Assembly (NCBI RefSeq): GCF_032854445.1
Contig: NC_088306.1
Span: forward strand, 19,007,764-19,071,763
Origin: Liolophura sinensis
Lineage: Eukaryota > Mollusca > Polyplacophora > Chitonida > Chitonidae
Reading direction: 5' to 3'
DNA length: 64,000 nucleotides
Part shown: positions 36,067 through 47,341 of the stretch, piece after piece
Position numbering within the stretch: the stretch's first letter is position 1
Layout of the letters: each line of letters starts with the position of its first letter
The notes under the pieces: generated by a model
Told to the model about the DNA's origin: nothing
The model's database searches: none
The model's input: only the letters and a program-made list of their open reading frames with translations
Made by a program: the position numbers and the translations under genes

Positions 36067-36342
36067 CTGGTAAAATATAACCACAAATAAATTTTTAAAT
36101 ATGTAGGTATTTCCAAGACAGAATTATTGGCTATTTTTCAGACCAGAAAAGAAAATTTGAACTTGCCATCCTACAGTACCAGTAGATGCTAACCAACCTG
36201 ACAAGTCTCAATGCATTCAAAGCAACCATTTTTTCACTTTCTATTTCACAACCTCACTACTACACATACCATACACAAGAGTTAAACTTTAACAAAAGGG
36301 ATGGGAAGGGAACAGGAAGAACTGAGGAAAGCCTTACATCCC

Positions 36343-36620
36343 ACCATGTACATGTACATCCTCTTGATCACAACACCTTGTACATGTACATCCTCTTGAT
36401 CACTACACCTTGTACATGTACATCCTCTTGATCACTAGACCTTGTACATTTATATCCTCTTGATCACTAAACCTTGTACATGTATATCCCCTTGATCACT
36501 ACACCTTGTACATGTATATCCTCTTGATCACTACACTTTGTACATGTACATCCTCTTGATCACTACACCTTGTATATGTACATCCTCTTGATCACTACAC
36601 CTTGTACATGTACACGTAAG
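36343..36620. repeat. 32-bp tandem array, about 8.5 copies
   Basis: CTCTTGATCACTACAC anchors fall at 36361, 36393, 36425, 36457, 36489 (CCCTTG), 36521, 36553 and 36585, exactly 32 bp apart. Each unit also carries TTGTACATGTACATC. Confidence 0.95.
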
Positions 36621-36635
36621 TTTTAATATCAAATA

Positions 36636-36798
36636 TTGTAATTCTTCAAAAATTTTCACGTTTGCCAGCTGTTCATATCCTGCAAACATTACTCTGCAAA
36701 GACTTTGCATAAGTTTTGTATCTGAAACCAAATGAAAAAAGTGCCTAAATCTCACTGAAAGTTGCTCTTTCATGTGTGAAAAGGTTGAGGAATTAGGG
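36636..36798 (+). mobile_element. MITE-like element, family A, internally deleted (copy A5)
   Basis: Left end TTGTAATTCTTCAAA after TA (36634-36635). Right end AAAAGGTTGAGGAATTAGGG before TA (36799-36800). The length is 163 bp against 222 for A1, and most of the middle is missing or diverged. It abuts the 32-bp array. Confidence 0.75.
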
Positions 36799-37150
36799 TA
36801 CGTGACAAGTTTAGCCCTAAAAGTACAATGACAGAAAGGGACAGATTATAAATGCGAAAGATATTTTCGGATTACATAGAAATAAACAAGTTATTTTCCT
36901 TAATGCTTGCCTGAAAACTGACTACCAATTATTTGCTGATCTTCATGTGCAGTATATACATCAAAGTTGCAATGTCCTTTTGAAAGAAATCTCTCCTACA
37001 AATGAACCTTCTCGTTTGAATTAAATTACAACAAATATCTGATTCATCAATCATGGGATGAGAAAAATTATTGGCCACGAAGATGACTATCCACAGGAAA
37101 TGGATACGAGGACAGAGACAATGTGCACTTGCCCAGTCATAATAGCACAC

Positions 37151-37182
<32 letters not shown>

Positions 37183-37222
37183 ATATGCATGTATGAGCTA
37201 GGCCTGTCAAGCTGAGAGCATT

Positions 37223-37378
37223 GGGTTAGCCAGAGCTACCTGGTGCTAATTGGACACCCAGTTTTCTGCACCATTTACATGGGAGCGATAGGAGAAAATG
37301 AAATCTGAACACCCCACTATAACAAATGGCCTCAGAAAGTGATGTTTGGACACCGTCTTTCACATTTCTGGCTAACCC
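37223..37378 (+). mobile_element. Inverted-repeat element, family E (copy E1)
   Basis: GGGTTAGCCAG (37223-37233) and CTGGCTAACCC (37368-37378) are perfect 11-bp inverted repeats enclosing 134 bp. The interior has TTTACATGGGAGCGATAGG, also seen in E2 and E3. There is no ORF, so it is probably a non-autonomous DNA element. Confidence 0.7.
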
Positions 37379-37654
37379 CCTCAATGAGATTACCATAACA
37401 AGTATGTGTGTGTGTATGTGTGTACATGTAGTGATCATGAACGCATGTGTCGTAGTACAGGCCTGCAAATCAGTGGTCTGGGAAACAGATTACCGGATGC
37501 CACCAGACAACACAGCCATTTCACCATTATTGTGTCTCTCCTATAGATCTCAGGGGTAGAAATTTTTTTTTAAAAATGCAAGTCACAGACAGACTTTTTT
37601 GTATCTGTCACCTACAGGTATCTACCAGTCCCCATCAGTCTGGGTTTTAGAAAG

Positions 37655-38260
37655 TACGTACTGTGCTAGCGCTACCGATCCCCGTTGTTGCATTTTCCCA
37701 TATTCCAGTTTGGCGACATTATTTTTCGTCAACATCGCCACCTTGGCTAAGTAATACGAGTCTACCGTGTTACGACAATATTTGGTTTCAGTAGCATTTT
37801 CCTTTTTATTCAATATTCTGTTGCGACCGGGACTTCTGCACAGTTGATCGTCAAAAACAAAACTTACTTGCTGGAGTTCAGTCTGTACATGTGTACGCAT
37901 GTGCTTCCCATTCAAGGTAAACAACTGACGAAAAGCATTCCGTCTGTGTGCGTTCAGATTTATGTGTGTGTCTTGAGTTACTCCCCTTTACATCTGTGAC
38001 ACCAGGCGCACTTCTCTAGCGGGAAAAGTTAGCAATGCGGTCCAAAACCGAACACTTCTGGGAGATCGGAAGAGGACGGGACTATAAATATTTACTTCAT
38101 ATTTTATTATTTACTTATTTGGCTGGCATTTCAAGCTGTACTCAAAAAGATTTCATTTATATGACGGTGACCAGCAACTCGCATCGACCGCATTGGTGAG
38201 AGACTAATGAGTCGTGACACTTCAATTTTTGGTTTATTCATTGCTCTGCACTGCCTGTCC
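37655..38260 (+). repeat. Duplicated block, copy 1 (partner at 43.98 kb)
   Basis: Aligns by eye with 43980-44560 in the same orientation. Shared segments include AATATTTGGTTTCAGTAG against AAAATTGGTTTCAGAGG, TTCAGTCTGTACATGTGTAC against TTCAGTCTGTACTTATTAAC, and TACTTCATATTTTATTAT against GACTTCATATTTTATTAT. Both copies carry a decayed core SINE (38100-38215 here) at the same relative position. The 100-codon minus-strand frame here is not conserved in the partner. Confidence 0.75.
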
Positions 38261-39004
38261 TCTAGTTCACCTTGACTAGCACTTGTTGACGGTGTTCGTT
38301 CCGTCATAGCTGTGGACTCCTGCGAAAAAGCTTTAGGGAAAGCATATCTAATGCTATCTAACGATCTTGCAGATCTAATTTTCTCGTTGCTATGATAACA
38401 GAAATGCCTTCTTTAACGTTGAAGGTATGTTTGGTCTTGGAATTAAAAGTGAAAACGGGGTAGGTTTGTTGCCGACAGCCTTGTCCACCAAATTATGACC
38501 AAACAGTGTTGACGTGTTTGGGCTGAAAATGACGAAGTGTTGAGATAACATTTTGATTATGGGAATGCCAAGTAAATATACAGGCTTCACAAACATAGAC
38601 GTGCATGGATATTGACTTAAACATGATTGTAAGCTTACTGAGCCTACCTAATGATGCGACAGGTGAATCTTTTGTGACCTGTCGTCGACGTAAATTGCCT
38701 GTCGCCAACAATTAGACAGGCGTTATTTCGACCAATGGATCTGCCTAGTTACATGTGACAGTCTGGGACCTTGTTCAAGTGTTGAGGCTGTTACTAGAGA
38801 GACTAGATAATTACCTGTTACCAAACCAATTTTGTCTGAAGTCCACAATTCAATATTTTTGCATATTATTAAATTATGTCTAGTATTTAACGCCTGCATA
38901 AAAAATGAATAAATTTTATCGATTTAATGCACATATTTAATCTGGATAAAGGTTTTAGACCAAAGCATGTTTGGGACACCTAATGTGCTCTTCTCAGTCA
39001 ATAG

Positions 39005-39170
39005 GTATGTAAATGTAACAGGAATATTTAGTTTCTTTTTTTTTTTGCATGGTTAGTCCATCTTATGAAAATATTCATATCTTTACTTTTCCAAATTGAT
39101 TGGGAGAGAAATGCAATTCTTTGCTTTTAGCACTACCAATATCTGTTCTAAAAATTAGATGTTAGGTAGG
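39005..39170 (+). mobile_element. MITE-like element, family C (copy C1), decayed
   Basis: GTAAATGTAACAGGAATATT, GCATGGTTAGTCCATCTTA, TATCTTTACTTTTCCAAA and TTTGCTTTTAGCACTA match C2 at 47.2 kb in order. The termini are too decayed to place exactly. Confidence 0.5.
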
Positions 39171-39799
39171 TATGCTGGGTTCACACACCTGGTAATTTGA
39201 GGAAAATGTTCAGAAATGTTTTTACTTTCTTGCTAAGGCCTGTATTGGAGCAGTTTATTTATATATGTTTCCTTCTGTGACTTGAAACATACATACAATC
39301 AATCTCCAATGTTGAATTTGTGCACATACATGAAATATTTGTGCATGTCAACGGGATCAACGTTGACATGCATGCAACGTTAGACATCAAATACACTGTA
39401 TTTAATCACCTGTAATCAGCAAGGAGGTTTAATATGTCAGGTATCATTGTACAAAAAACTCTGAATCATCTGCACAATCCAATCGATTTTCAATATATGT
39501 ATAGGTCACCATGTGTTACGGCCAAGTCCAGAACTGGATTTCAGATACATGTAAGTTGTTGGCATCTGAGTTACGCGCACGTGCACAAGCCTTTACTTCC
39601 ACTAGGACGACATCTTCTGAGTACAGAGCTACTTTTGCCAGAAGCAGCACTCATTACAACTTCTGAGTTACACACATGATGTATTACAAATCCTTCCTCA
39701 TTGTACTTGTGCAAGAAGGCTTGTAGACTCACAGAATTGACCTTCAGAGAAATTTACAGGAAAAATAGCGTATAAATAAGCCCAGGCCTTCGAATCTGA

Positions 39800-39868
39800 A
39801 GCATGCCTAACACACTCCCATGCCTAACACACTCCCATGTCTAACATACTCCCATGCCTAACACACCC
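39800..39868. repeat. 17-bp tandem repeat, four copies
   Basis: CATGCCTAACACACTCC repeated with single changes (CATGTCTAACATACTCC). Confidence 0.9.
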
Positions 39869-40046
39869 CCGAAACAAGTCTAGGTGTGCTAGTAACACAG
39901 TCAAGACACACCTGACAAATTCAAAAATCTGGAGAGAATGAATTTAAGTAATGTATGCAAATCACTCTCCTGGTCTTTCATGCGGGGTGTGATAATTATA
40001 TGCTAGATCAAAAACAAAAAAGAAGTCCTGCAAACCTATTCGTACT

Positions 40047-40170
40047 GATTGGTGTTTTACACTGTGCTCAAGAATATTTCACTTATGCGACAGCAAACAG
40101 TGATATGGTAGGTGGAAACCGGACAGGGCCTGGGACGAAAGCCATACCCATTTGCAGCTTCATCAATTAT
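40047..40170 (-). mobile_element. Core SINE fragment, decayed
   Basis: GATTGGTGTTTTACACTGTG, CTCAAGAATATTTCACTTAT and GGTGGAAACCGGACAGGGCC. It is truncated at both ends. Confidence 0.8.
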
Positions 40171-40642
40171 GACGCCTCACAAACATACCTCATTGGGCTT
40201 GTACAGGAAGGGCTGTACAGTAATTACTACAATCACTATGATGATTTTCACATTACCGGTATGAACCTATGTTTATGTGTACATATACATGCAGGGGCTA
40301 CAATATTACAGCATTTAGCGCAGACTGACCCACATTTGTCCCTACATAATTTGGTCAAGAGAGGCCCAGTGCTGTCAGAGGAGGGTCACCGCCTTCCAAT
40401 CACTCTGTGTGCCCAGACTAAACACAGCGATCTGTATACACGCATGTGTTGCCTGCAAGAATGTCAAGTATCCCATTGATTTACATTCCCCTGTGAGGTA
40501 CAGGACTTTATACTATGTGCAACCTTCCCTGAAACAAGTCTTGGAGAAAGAACTTGAATTCAGAACACCCAATTCAGTTGTACTGTGACATATACAAATA
40601 GGACTAAATCTGGTTTCACTTTCAAAATGGGCAATGCACATA

Positions 40643-40968
40643 CTGTAAATCTTCAACCCTTTATACCTTTACAGCCCCTTTTTCAGTGGAATTTATGCAT
40701 ATAATAATTGTGAAAATGATGGCAAAAATTTGTCCACAAAAATGCAAGTACTTTCTATGTATTGGCTGCAGAGCTGGTTGAAAAGGTTATATATTTATTT
40801 ATTTGATTGGTGTTTTACGCCGTACTCAGGAATATTTCACTTATACGATGACGGCCAGCATTATGGTGGGAGGAAACCGGGCACAGCCTGGGAGAAACCC
40901 ACAACCATCTGCAGGTTGCTGGCAGACCTTCCGACTTATGGCCGGAGAGGAGGGTTGAAGAATTAGGG
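40643..40968 (+). mobile_element. MITE-like element, family B, split by a SINE (copy B4)
   Basis: Left end CTGTAAATCTTCAACCC after TA (40641-40642). Right end GGTTGAAGAATTAGGG before TA (40969-40970). The B sequence runs to TGGTTGAAAAGGTT, is interrupted by the SINE at about 40788-40952, and resumes with GGGTTGAAGAATTAGG. The ends without the SINE match B1 and B2. Confidence 0.85.
40788..40952 (-). mobile_element. Core SINE nested in MITE B4
   Basis: TTTATTTATTTGATTGGTG, TTTTACGCCGTACTCAGGAA, CAGCATTATGGTGGGAGG and CAGACCTTCCGACTTATGGC. The SINE is low in divergence and lacks its head. The TSD is short or unclear (GGTT on each side). Confidence 0.88.
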
Positions 40969-41455
40969 TATACATTCTTACAATAGAACAAAGGACTGAT
41001 TTATTTGATCATTGTAATGTTTAACATCATCACGGAGAATTTCCACTTGGTGGTCAGTTTAATGGGTTGAGGAATCCTGAGTGCCAGTGGTCAAGAGAAA
41101 TTTGAAACATACGTGCATATGTACGGATTACCAAATTAATAGCACATGTGGCCTATGGGAATGAATAGAATAAATGTGACAACAAAACACAAAGCTTAAC
41201 TGGTATTCAAATGGGGATTCTAAATCATATCAAGTTTAAATACATGTAGTTTAGATCTCAAGAACATTCAGAGGCCTTTGTAATGAAAAGTCTGGACAAG
41301 GAAAATCTAAGTATTGGATTGGGAAGTATTTTGATCAAAACGATCATTTGGTGTACATGTACCCATAATGTAGTGTTTTCTCCCAGTTGTTGATATGTCA
41401 CATGTCATAAACTAAACATCCTGTTTACTACCAGATGAAACTTCAATGTACCATA

Positions 41456-41650
41456 CTGTAATTCTTCAATCTCTTCCCATGTTTGCCAGGTGTTTATTCA
41501 AGCATATTCTGAAGGCATTATTCTGTGTTGACTGATAAAAATTGTACTTTTTGTGAAGCCCTGATATCCAACCAATGTAACTTTGTCTCAAAACACATAA
41601 ATTGCACTGAAAGTTGCCCTTTTATATGTGAAAAGGTCGAGGAAATAGCA
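41456..41650 (+). mobile_element. MITE-like element, family A (copy A6)
   Basis: Begins CTGTAATTCTTCAATC after TA (41454-41455) and ends GGTCGAGGAAATAGCA before TA (41651-41652). The interior has CAGGTGTTTATTCAAGCATA, ATTGTACTTTTTGTGAAGCC and TTGCACTGAAAGTTGCCC. Confidence 0.8.
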
Positions 41651-41652
41651 TA

Positions 41653-42832
41653 AGTATGGGTTAAAACAGAAAAATGTTCTTATTTTCATTTTCCACTTCT
41701 TTGGTACATATGTTTATGATTAATAAGCTCAAAATATGCACTCACTTTATCTAATCCTTGAGTCATGATGTAGCAGAAACTAATCTAATTCTGTGAAACC
41801 ATCCACTAGGGAAAGAGAGGGAAATTCCCGACAGCAGGCTGAGTCGGAGGAGATAGCTGCAGGAGTGCAGGAAATGCAACCAGACAGTAATACAGCATGA
41901 CAGGAAATGAAATAATTTGCCAAACACAGGGGAAGTTTGATGGCCACTGAAGCTTAGAGTTCTGCTAGCAATTCTACAACTTTAATTGAACATCCTAGCT
42001 GTGTAACTGTCAATAGAGAAATTCCTTTGACATAAATTTATAATCTATCAAACCCTCCAAAACAGCCAACCCCATCATCTGTACTGCGTCAATCTCCTGC
42101 CAGTGCTGGTGTTTCCACCCCCTGACTGTGAACTGCTCAGTGGACTAGCTGATGGCTGCCTGGCTTGCTGTCAGAGTACATGGATCAGTACCAGAGTGAC
42201 TCACAATGCTGGTATGTTGTTAGTACCTCACAGCCTGTATTTATGTCCCCCCCACCCACCACCTTCCCTTCCAAACATCTCTGGTTCTACTGCCCTAATC
42301 CTCTCTCCCCACTCACACAACACAACACAGGCACCAGTCCACTAGGATCATTGGCTCCCCGTTTACAGGCTAGACCATTTGTAAACCTAATCAGTACTAG
42401 GAAAACACAAGCTCTGCACACATGTTTGCTCTGTTTACCAATATTATACCCCTATTAAGCCCTGTCCTTGCTAGCTTTCTGATAGGATCTGAATAACTCC
42501 TATGTCTATATCATATCATGTACACAAATGGCTTACTACATTACACATACATGTACCACCAGTGCTTCCCCAACATATACTCATGGCCTCCTGCTCCACC
42601 AAAGATGATCACACAATGTATGCATCTACATAGTGGGATTCCCTATCTAGTGGCCCTGAAAGTGAAACCAGGTGATGACCACATGGGAGCCAAATGAAAG
42701 TTTCTGACTCTCAAGTACATATATGGACAAATTTAACAGGACCTGATTTCTTCCTCTTTTGTTTAAATGTTTCAGTCTGTAAATGTAGATTACAGGCTTG
42801 ATATTAACACCTGCCTACCTCTACAGGAATAA
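41653..42832. other. Non-coding stretch, no supported gene
   Basis: Plus-strand frames of 80 and 97 codons at 42103-42458 overlap one another and show no domain. They are not called. Confidence 0.45.
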
Positions 42833-42836
42833 TTAC

Positions 42837-43408
42837 AATTGGTCAAGAGGGATGTACAATTGAACAAGAGCGCTGTAGAAATGGACAAGAGGGATGTACA
42901 ACTGGACCTGAGGATTGTACGACTGGACAAGAGGGCTGTACAACTGGACCAAAGGATTGTACAACTGGACAAGAGGGCTGTACAACTGGACCAAAGGAAT
43001 GTACAACTGGACAAGAGGGCTGTACAACCAGATAAGAGGGTTGTATAACTGGTCAAGAGGGATATACAACTGAACAAGAGCACTGTAGAAATGGACAAGA
43101 AGGCTGTACAACTGGACCAGAGGATTGTACAACTGGACAAGAGGGCTGTACAACTGGACCAGAGGATTGTACAACTGGACCAGAGGATTGTACAACTGGA
43201 CCAGAGGATTGTACAACTGGACCAGAGGGTTGTACAACTGGACCAGAGGATTGTACAACTGGACAAGAGGGCTGTACAACTGGTCAAGAGGGCTGTACAA
43301 CTGGTCAAGAGGGATCTACAACTGAACAAGAGGGCTGTAAAAATGGGCAAGAGGACTGTACAACTGGACCAGAGGGCTGTACAACTGGACAAGAAGGCTG
43401 TACAGAAT
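42837..43408. repeat. 21-bp minisatellite, about 27 units
   Basis: Unit ATTGTACAACTGGACCAGAG plus G. TGTACA anchors run from 42853 to 43399, exactly 26 x 21 bp apart, so no net length change is present. The period of seven codons leaves long frames open. On the minus strand an ATG-started frame spans 42790-43536 (248 codons, SCTALLS repeats). On the plus strand VQLDKRA repeats run in two pieces. A block with GAACAAGAG and AAATGG variants recurs at 10- and 12-unit offsets. I regard it as probably non-coding. Confidence 0.95.
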
Positions 43409-43979
43409 TTTGCACAGTGGCCATCTTGTTGTCTCCACCAAGCAATGATGTTTATATAAGACTTGTGTTTAAAGGCATACAAGAGTTTTTCACTCGTATA
43501 TAACAGTGAATGGTCAGGTTCTCGGGTAGAGGTCATAACACCTTGCTAGGTACATGGACTTTCACTCAGATTTTACGTGAGAATCTGCAGGCTATGAAAT
43601 TTGGCATGAATGAAAGAATCGTTCGCCTGTCAGTTATGTGGAGTGTAATTGTGCAGACCAGTAAATCGGTTACGCTGATCTGTCCCCTGGAGTGCTGTAA
43701 CAAATACAGCACTTGAACTGCGTAGCTCTCAACGGGTACATTAGAGTTTCTCACACAAGGCTACCATCAGCGTATGATATCACAACAGCTACCACAAAAT
43801 AGAACTCGTGTCAGTTTAATACTTGTCCGTTGGCAAAAAAACAAGCACTGATACGACTCTGAACGAAAGCAGTCATTTGGTGTTGTGATGCTGCAATGTG
43901 CTCTATTGAGTTTGAGCTCAATGCCATTATGCACTAAAATGTATGCAGTCACCAGTAAACCATTTTATCAGACAGGGAT

Positions 43980-44560
43980 GGTGAGCTGTGCTGGCGCTAC
44001 TGATTGCCATTTGCGCATTTTGCCATCATCATTTCAGTTTTGCAAAAGTATTTTCCGATAACGTCACCACCATGGCGAATAAGAATCATCCCACCGTGTT
44101 ACAAGAAAAATTGGTTTCAGAGGGATTTTCCTTTTCATTCAATATTGTGTCAGGGCTGGGTCTTCTGCACTGTTCATCATCAAACCGAAACTTATGGAAC
44201 TTCAGTCTGTACTTATTAACATGTGCGCTTAGTAGTCAAGGGAAATAACCGAGGAAAAGCATCCAGTGTGTGCGTTTACATGTATGCGTGTGTATTGTTA
44301 CCTTTTTGGCTTTACACCTGAAACACCGCATGTAGTCCTCAAGCGGGGAAAGTGTATGTTGTCTAAAGCAGCGAACTACTTTGAGGGGACAGGACAGACT
44401 GGGGCTGTAACTATTGACTTCATATTTTATTATTCATTTATTTGACTGGTGTTTCTTTATTCAGCCAGTCTGAGCTCTAGGAACTCACAGCGACCACACT
44501 GGTGAGAGAGTCGTGCAGGGCTTTTTTTTTTTTATTACTTCACTGCTTTGCTTTGACTTT
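43980..44560 (+). repeat. Duplicated block, copy 2 (partner at 37.66 kb)
   Basis: The partner alignment is described at 37655-38260. This copy holds the SINE remnant at about 44430-44515 and contains CACCACCATGGCGAATAAG. An 86-codon plus-strand frame (43988-44248) has no equivalent in the partner. Confidence 0.75.
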
Positions 44561-44650
44561 TCAGGTTGTGAATTTTGTTATGACTACATAATTGTCAAAA
44601 TGGCTAAAAAAATTCTGACCAGGTTAGCCACATTGGCGAATAGGTAAAAA
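44540..44650 (+). repeat. Dispersed repeat, direct partner of 32.99-33.09 kb
   Basis: ACTGCTTTGCTTTGACTTTT, GTGAATTTTGTTATGACTA, TAATTGTCAAAATGGCTAA and TAGCCACATTGGCGAATAG match the reverse complement of 32985-33092. It directly follows the duplicated block. Confidence 0.7.
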
Positions 44651-44654
44651 AGGA

Positions 44655-45905
44655 TAGTTCTGGCATAGGTGAGGGTTCCACAAGCCAGTCTGATACTACA
44701 CACACTACAAGCAGGAACTGTAAAAGTAGTTATTAATCATCAAGAAAATAAAATACTCAGGAATATAACACATGCTGGTCTGGCCTTGAAAGCATGTGAT
44801 TCTCAGCGTGTGTGACAAATAGGTTTTATAGAGGTTGGATGTTTTATCCAACTTGAACCATGCTGATTACCATTCATGCTGTGAGCCCCCCCCCCCCCCC
44901 CAAACCATGTAGCCATTGTGCTATCCAAGGATCCGCTGAACATGTATGATGGCGGACTGTACTGCAATACAACCACTTTCAAACGCAAATTAATAGGCTT
45001 TACCGAAGTTAAAGTAAAAGGAAGGAAAAAATCTGCTAGGAAGTACTGTACCTGACTTTATTAAACACATGTTCACGTAACCCATTTGTGGGATTGGTCT
45101 GTTCTTGTGTCATGGCGAAACCTAACGATCGCATATTCAAGGCTTAAAACCCGTAACCGATTCTTTGGTTATGTCAACCACCCAAATTTCACGGCCTGAT
45201 TTCTCAAATTTCTGGGATGTCATTGGTCAAGCTATGTTAAGGATGGTTTCTCTTCATATGTATGTCTGGTATCACTTGCAGAGTTGATAAATATTACGAT
45301 GATACTGCACCATACTAATTTTCTTTAACCTTGCCCTTGTACAAAACTCCACTGTGATGCTATCACTTTTGCTGCTGCAGCACATTCATCAAAGGTAGAC
45401 ACATTCGTCCGCTGGCTATAGAAACTGCTGTTTCTTCTCTGACCATACATTGTGGTTCATGCACATGTCTGCATGTCTAACCCTGGATCAGCCCCCACTC
45501 ACCAACTGCTACTCCACTACTCCCCCCCCCCCCCCTCTCCCACCCATAGCTGACAGATCCTGCCAAGTAAACTAGACTGGCCAACTGGACTGTGGACACA
45601 AACCACCACAGCACTATGATCAACTGCTGGAAGAGCAGAAAGATGACGAGAGATAAGGTAGTAGCAGGGCTAAGCCTACCTCTGTGTGTGCTCGAGTGTG
45701 TGTGTGGGGGGGGGGGGGGGAGGGAGGCAGGATTTGTGTCTAGATTATATGTGGATACCAGGTAATGTTTTGGCTTTCAGTTCTCCCAGAGTATATCCGA
45801 CTTCAATAAATGCACTTTGGGCATTTGGACGATTGACTGGATAAAAAAATAAATGTGGAATTAAGTTTTAAACATACTTCAAAAAATGAGGGACTCCCAC
45901 TCCCA
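44655..45905. other. Non-coding stretch with C and G homopolymers
   Basis: Poly-C at 44886-44902 and 45523-45536; poly-G at 45704-45720. No gene seen. Confidence 0.55.
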
Positions 45906-45907
45906 CG

Positions 45908-46056
45908 GGGTTTAGCAGAAATGTACAAGAGGGTGTCCAAGCATTCGTGTTTTAGGCCATTCTGTTATAGCAGGGTGTCCACATTTCATTTTTTCTATCT
46001 CTCCCATGTTAAATGTGCTGAAAACAGGGTGTCCAAATAGCACCAGCTGGCAAACC
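45908..46056 (-). mobile_element. Inverted-repeat element, family E, reversed (copy E3)
   Basis: GGGTTTAGCAGA at the left and CTGGCAAACC at the right are decayed family E ends. CTATCTCTCCCATGTTAAAT is the reverse complement of the shared interior. The phrase GGGTGTCCA occurs three times. Confidence 0.55.
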
Positions 46057-46059
46057 ATA

Positions 46060-47160
46060 TGCCCCTCCCCCACCCCAAGACTAATTCACTATTTACACTG
46101 CCAGAAGATTGACTGCAAAACAGTCCACACCCCCAGTCTAAATCACCAGTGAAAATATGCAAAGAGAAGAAATAAAACCAATTTCAAGACCCTACTAACT
46201 GGGGTCTTTTGGGGAGCTCTGGAGGTTTAAATTGTGACAGATTTTTCTCAACACAACAACTGATAGGCATTTCAAGATTCCTAAATGTGGATATTGAAAT
46301 TTTACCAGTCTTCTACATGAATGAATCTTTATTCTCATCCTAACCTTGCAATGTCGAAACATTTTCTCTCCACTCAAGTGTAAACCACAGCCAAACAGTC
46401 TCTTCTGTAAAAGCATGCCTCCGCCAAAAATAACCGCATCATTAATTACGTATAATTATGTATTGCCTACAATCCAGTGGAGAACACAATGTAACAGCCT
46501 AGAACAATCTCCATCAACAGAGCATAAAATACCTGATTCATGCAAACAGTCACAGCACAAAGCCCATGTAATTCAATAATACTGACAGAACCATTAATAT
46601 TTCTACCAGCGACAAATCGAGTTACATGTATTAACATTCCCTCAAGATTACCTAAAAAAAAGGCAGAAGATTAATTTCCCAACAGTTCAATGCACATCCA
46701 ACCCAGTCTTGTTGGAATCTCGGATTCTGGTATTTAACACAAATGTTCCAAGTATGAGCTGATGATTTTAGCACTGTATTGTTTTTTTTGTCTTTTCTTC
46801 TCTTTTTTTTTTTGGTAATTTTTTGTTACAGCCAGCAATCACAATATCAATATGCTCGAATCAGGAAAAAAAATCACATGTAATACCCGTTGCGCCTAAC
46901 AAATATTTGTCATAGACAGTGTTGAAATAAAATTAGTTCAAAGTAATACAACTGGTATCTTTCACCTTTCCTTCATGTGGCTGAACATAAATTGCAGACA
47001 AATTAGTCAGGCTTGAATTAACATGCAACACACCATTAAATTGCATGCATAACAGGGAAATACAGAAAACCACATTGTACCTATACACTGAATCTACCTG
47101 TGTGCATAAAACTGAAGTCTAGCCAACAACTGCCTAATATAGGCTAGCTACATGAAAATA
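46060..47160. other. Non-coding stretch, no feature recognised
   Basis: AT-rich unique sequence; frames below 80 codons without domains. Confidence 0.5.
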
Positions 47161-47165
47161 AAGTA

Positions 47166-47339
47166 CTGTAATTCTTCTAATTTTGGAAACACCTGGTCTG
47201 TTACTTTTATGCAATGAATATGCATATGTAACAGGAATGCATAGTTTCTCTTTTCTCACATGGTTAGAGCATCTTTACTTTTACACAACAACAAAAAAAA
47301 AAACTGACACACAAATGTAATTTTTGCTTTCAGCACTAG
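47166..47339 (+). mobile_element. MITE-like element, family C (copy C2)
   Basis: Begins CTGTAATTCTTCTAATTTT after TA (47164-47165). The interior includes TATGTAACAGGAATGCATAG, CACATGGTTAGAGCATCTT and TTTGCTTTCAGCACTAG. It is followed directly by TA and the family A element A7. Confidence 0.65.
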
Positions 47340-47341
47340 TA

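Larger units (their letters stand above)
38265..40040. other. Non-coding stretch with small repeats
   Basis: Holds a diverged family C element (about 39005-39170) and the 17-bp array (39800-39867). No gene is supported. Confidence 0.5.

Noticed and set aside
37622-37924. 100-codon minus-strand frame upstream of NCK
   Set aside because: It lies inside the duplicated block, and the partner copy at 43.98 kb does not keep the frame.
39955-40479. 174-codon plus-strand frame
   Set aside because: Its middle is a decayed core SINE (40047-40170) and the rest shows no domain.
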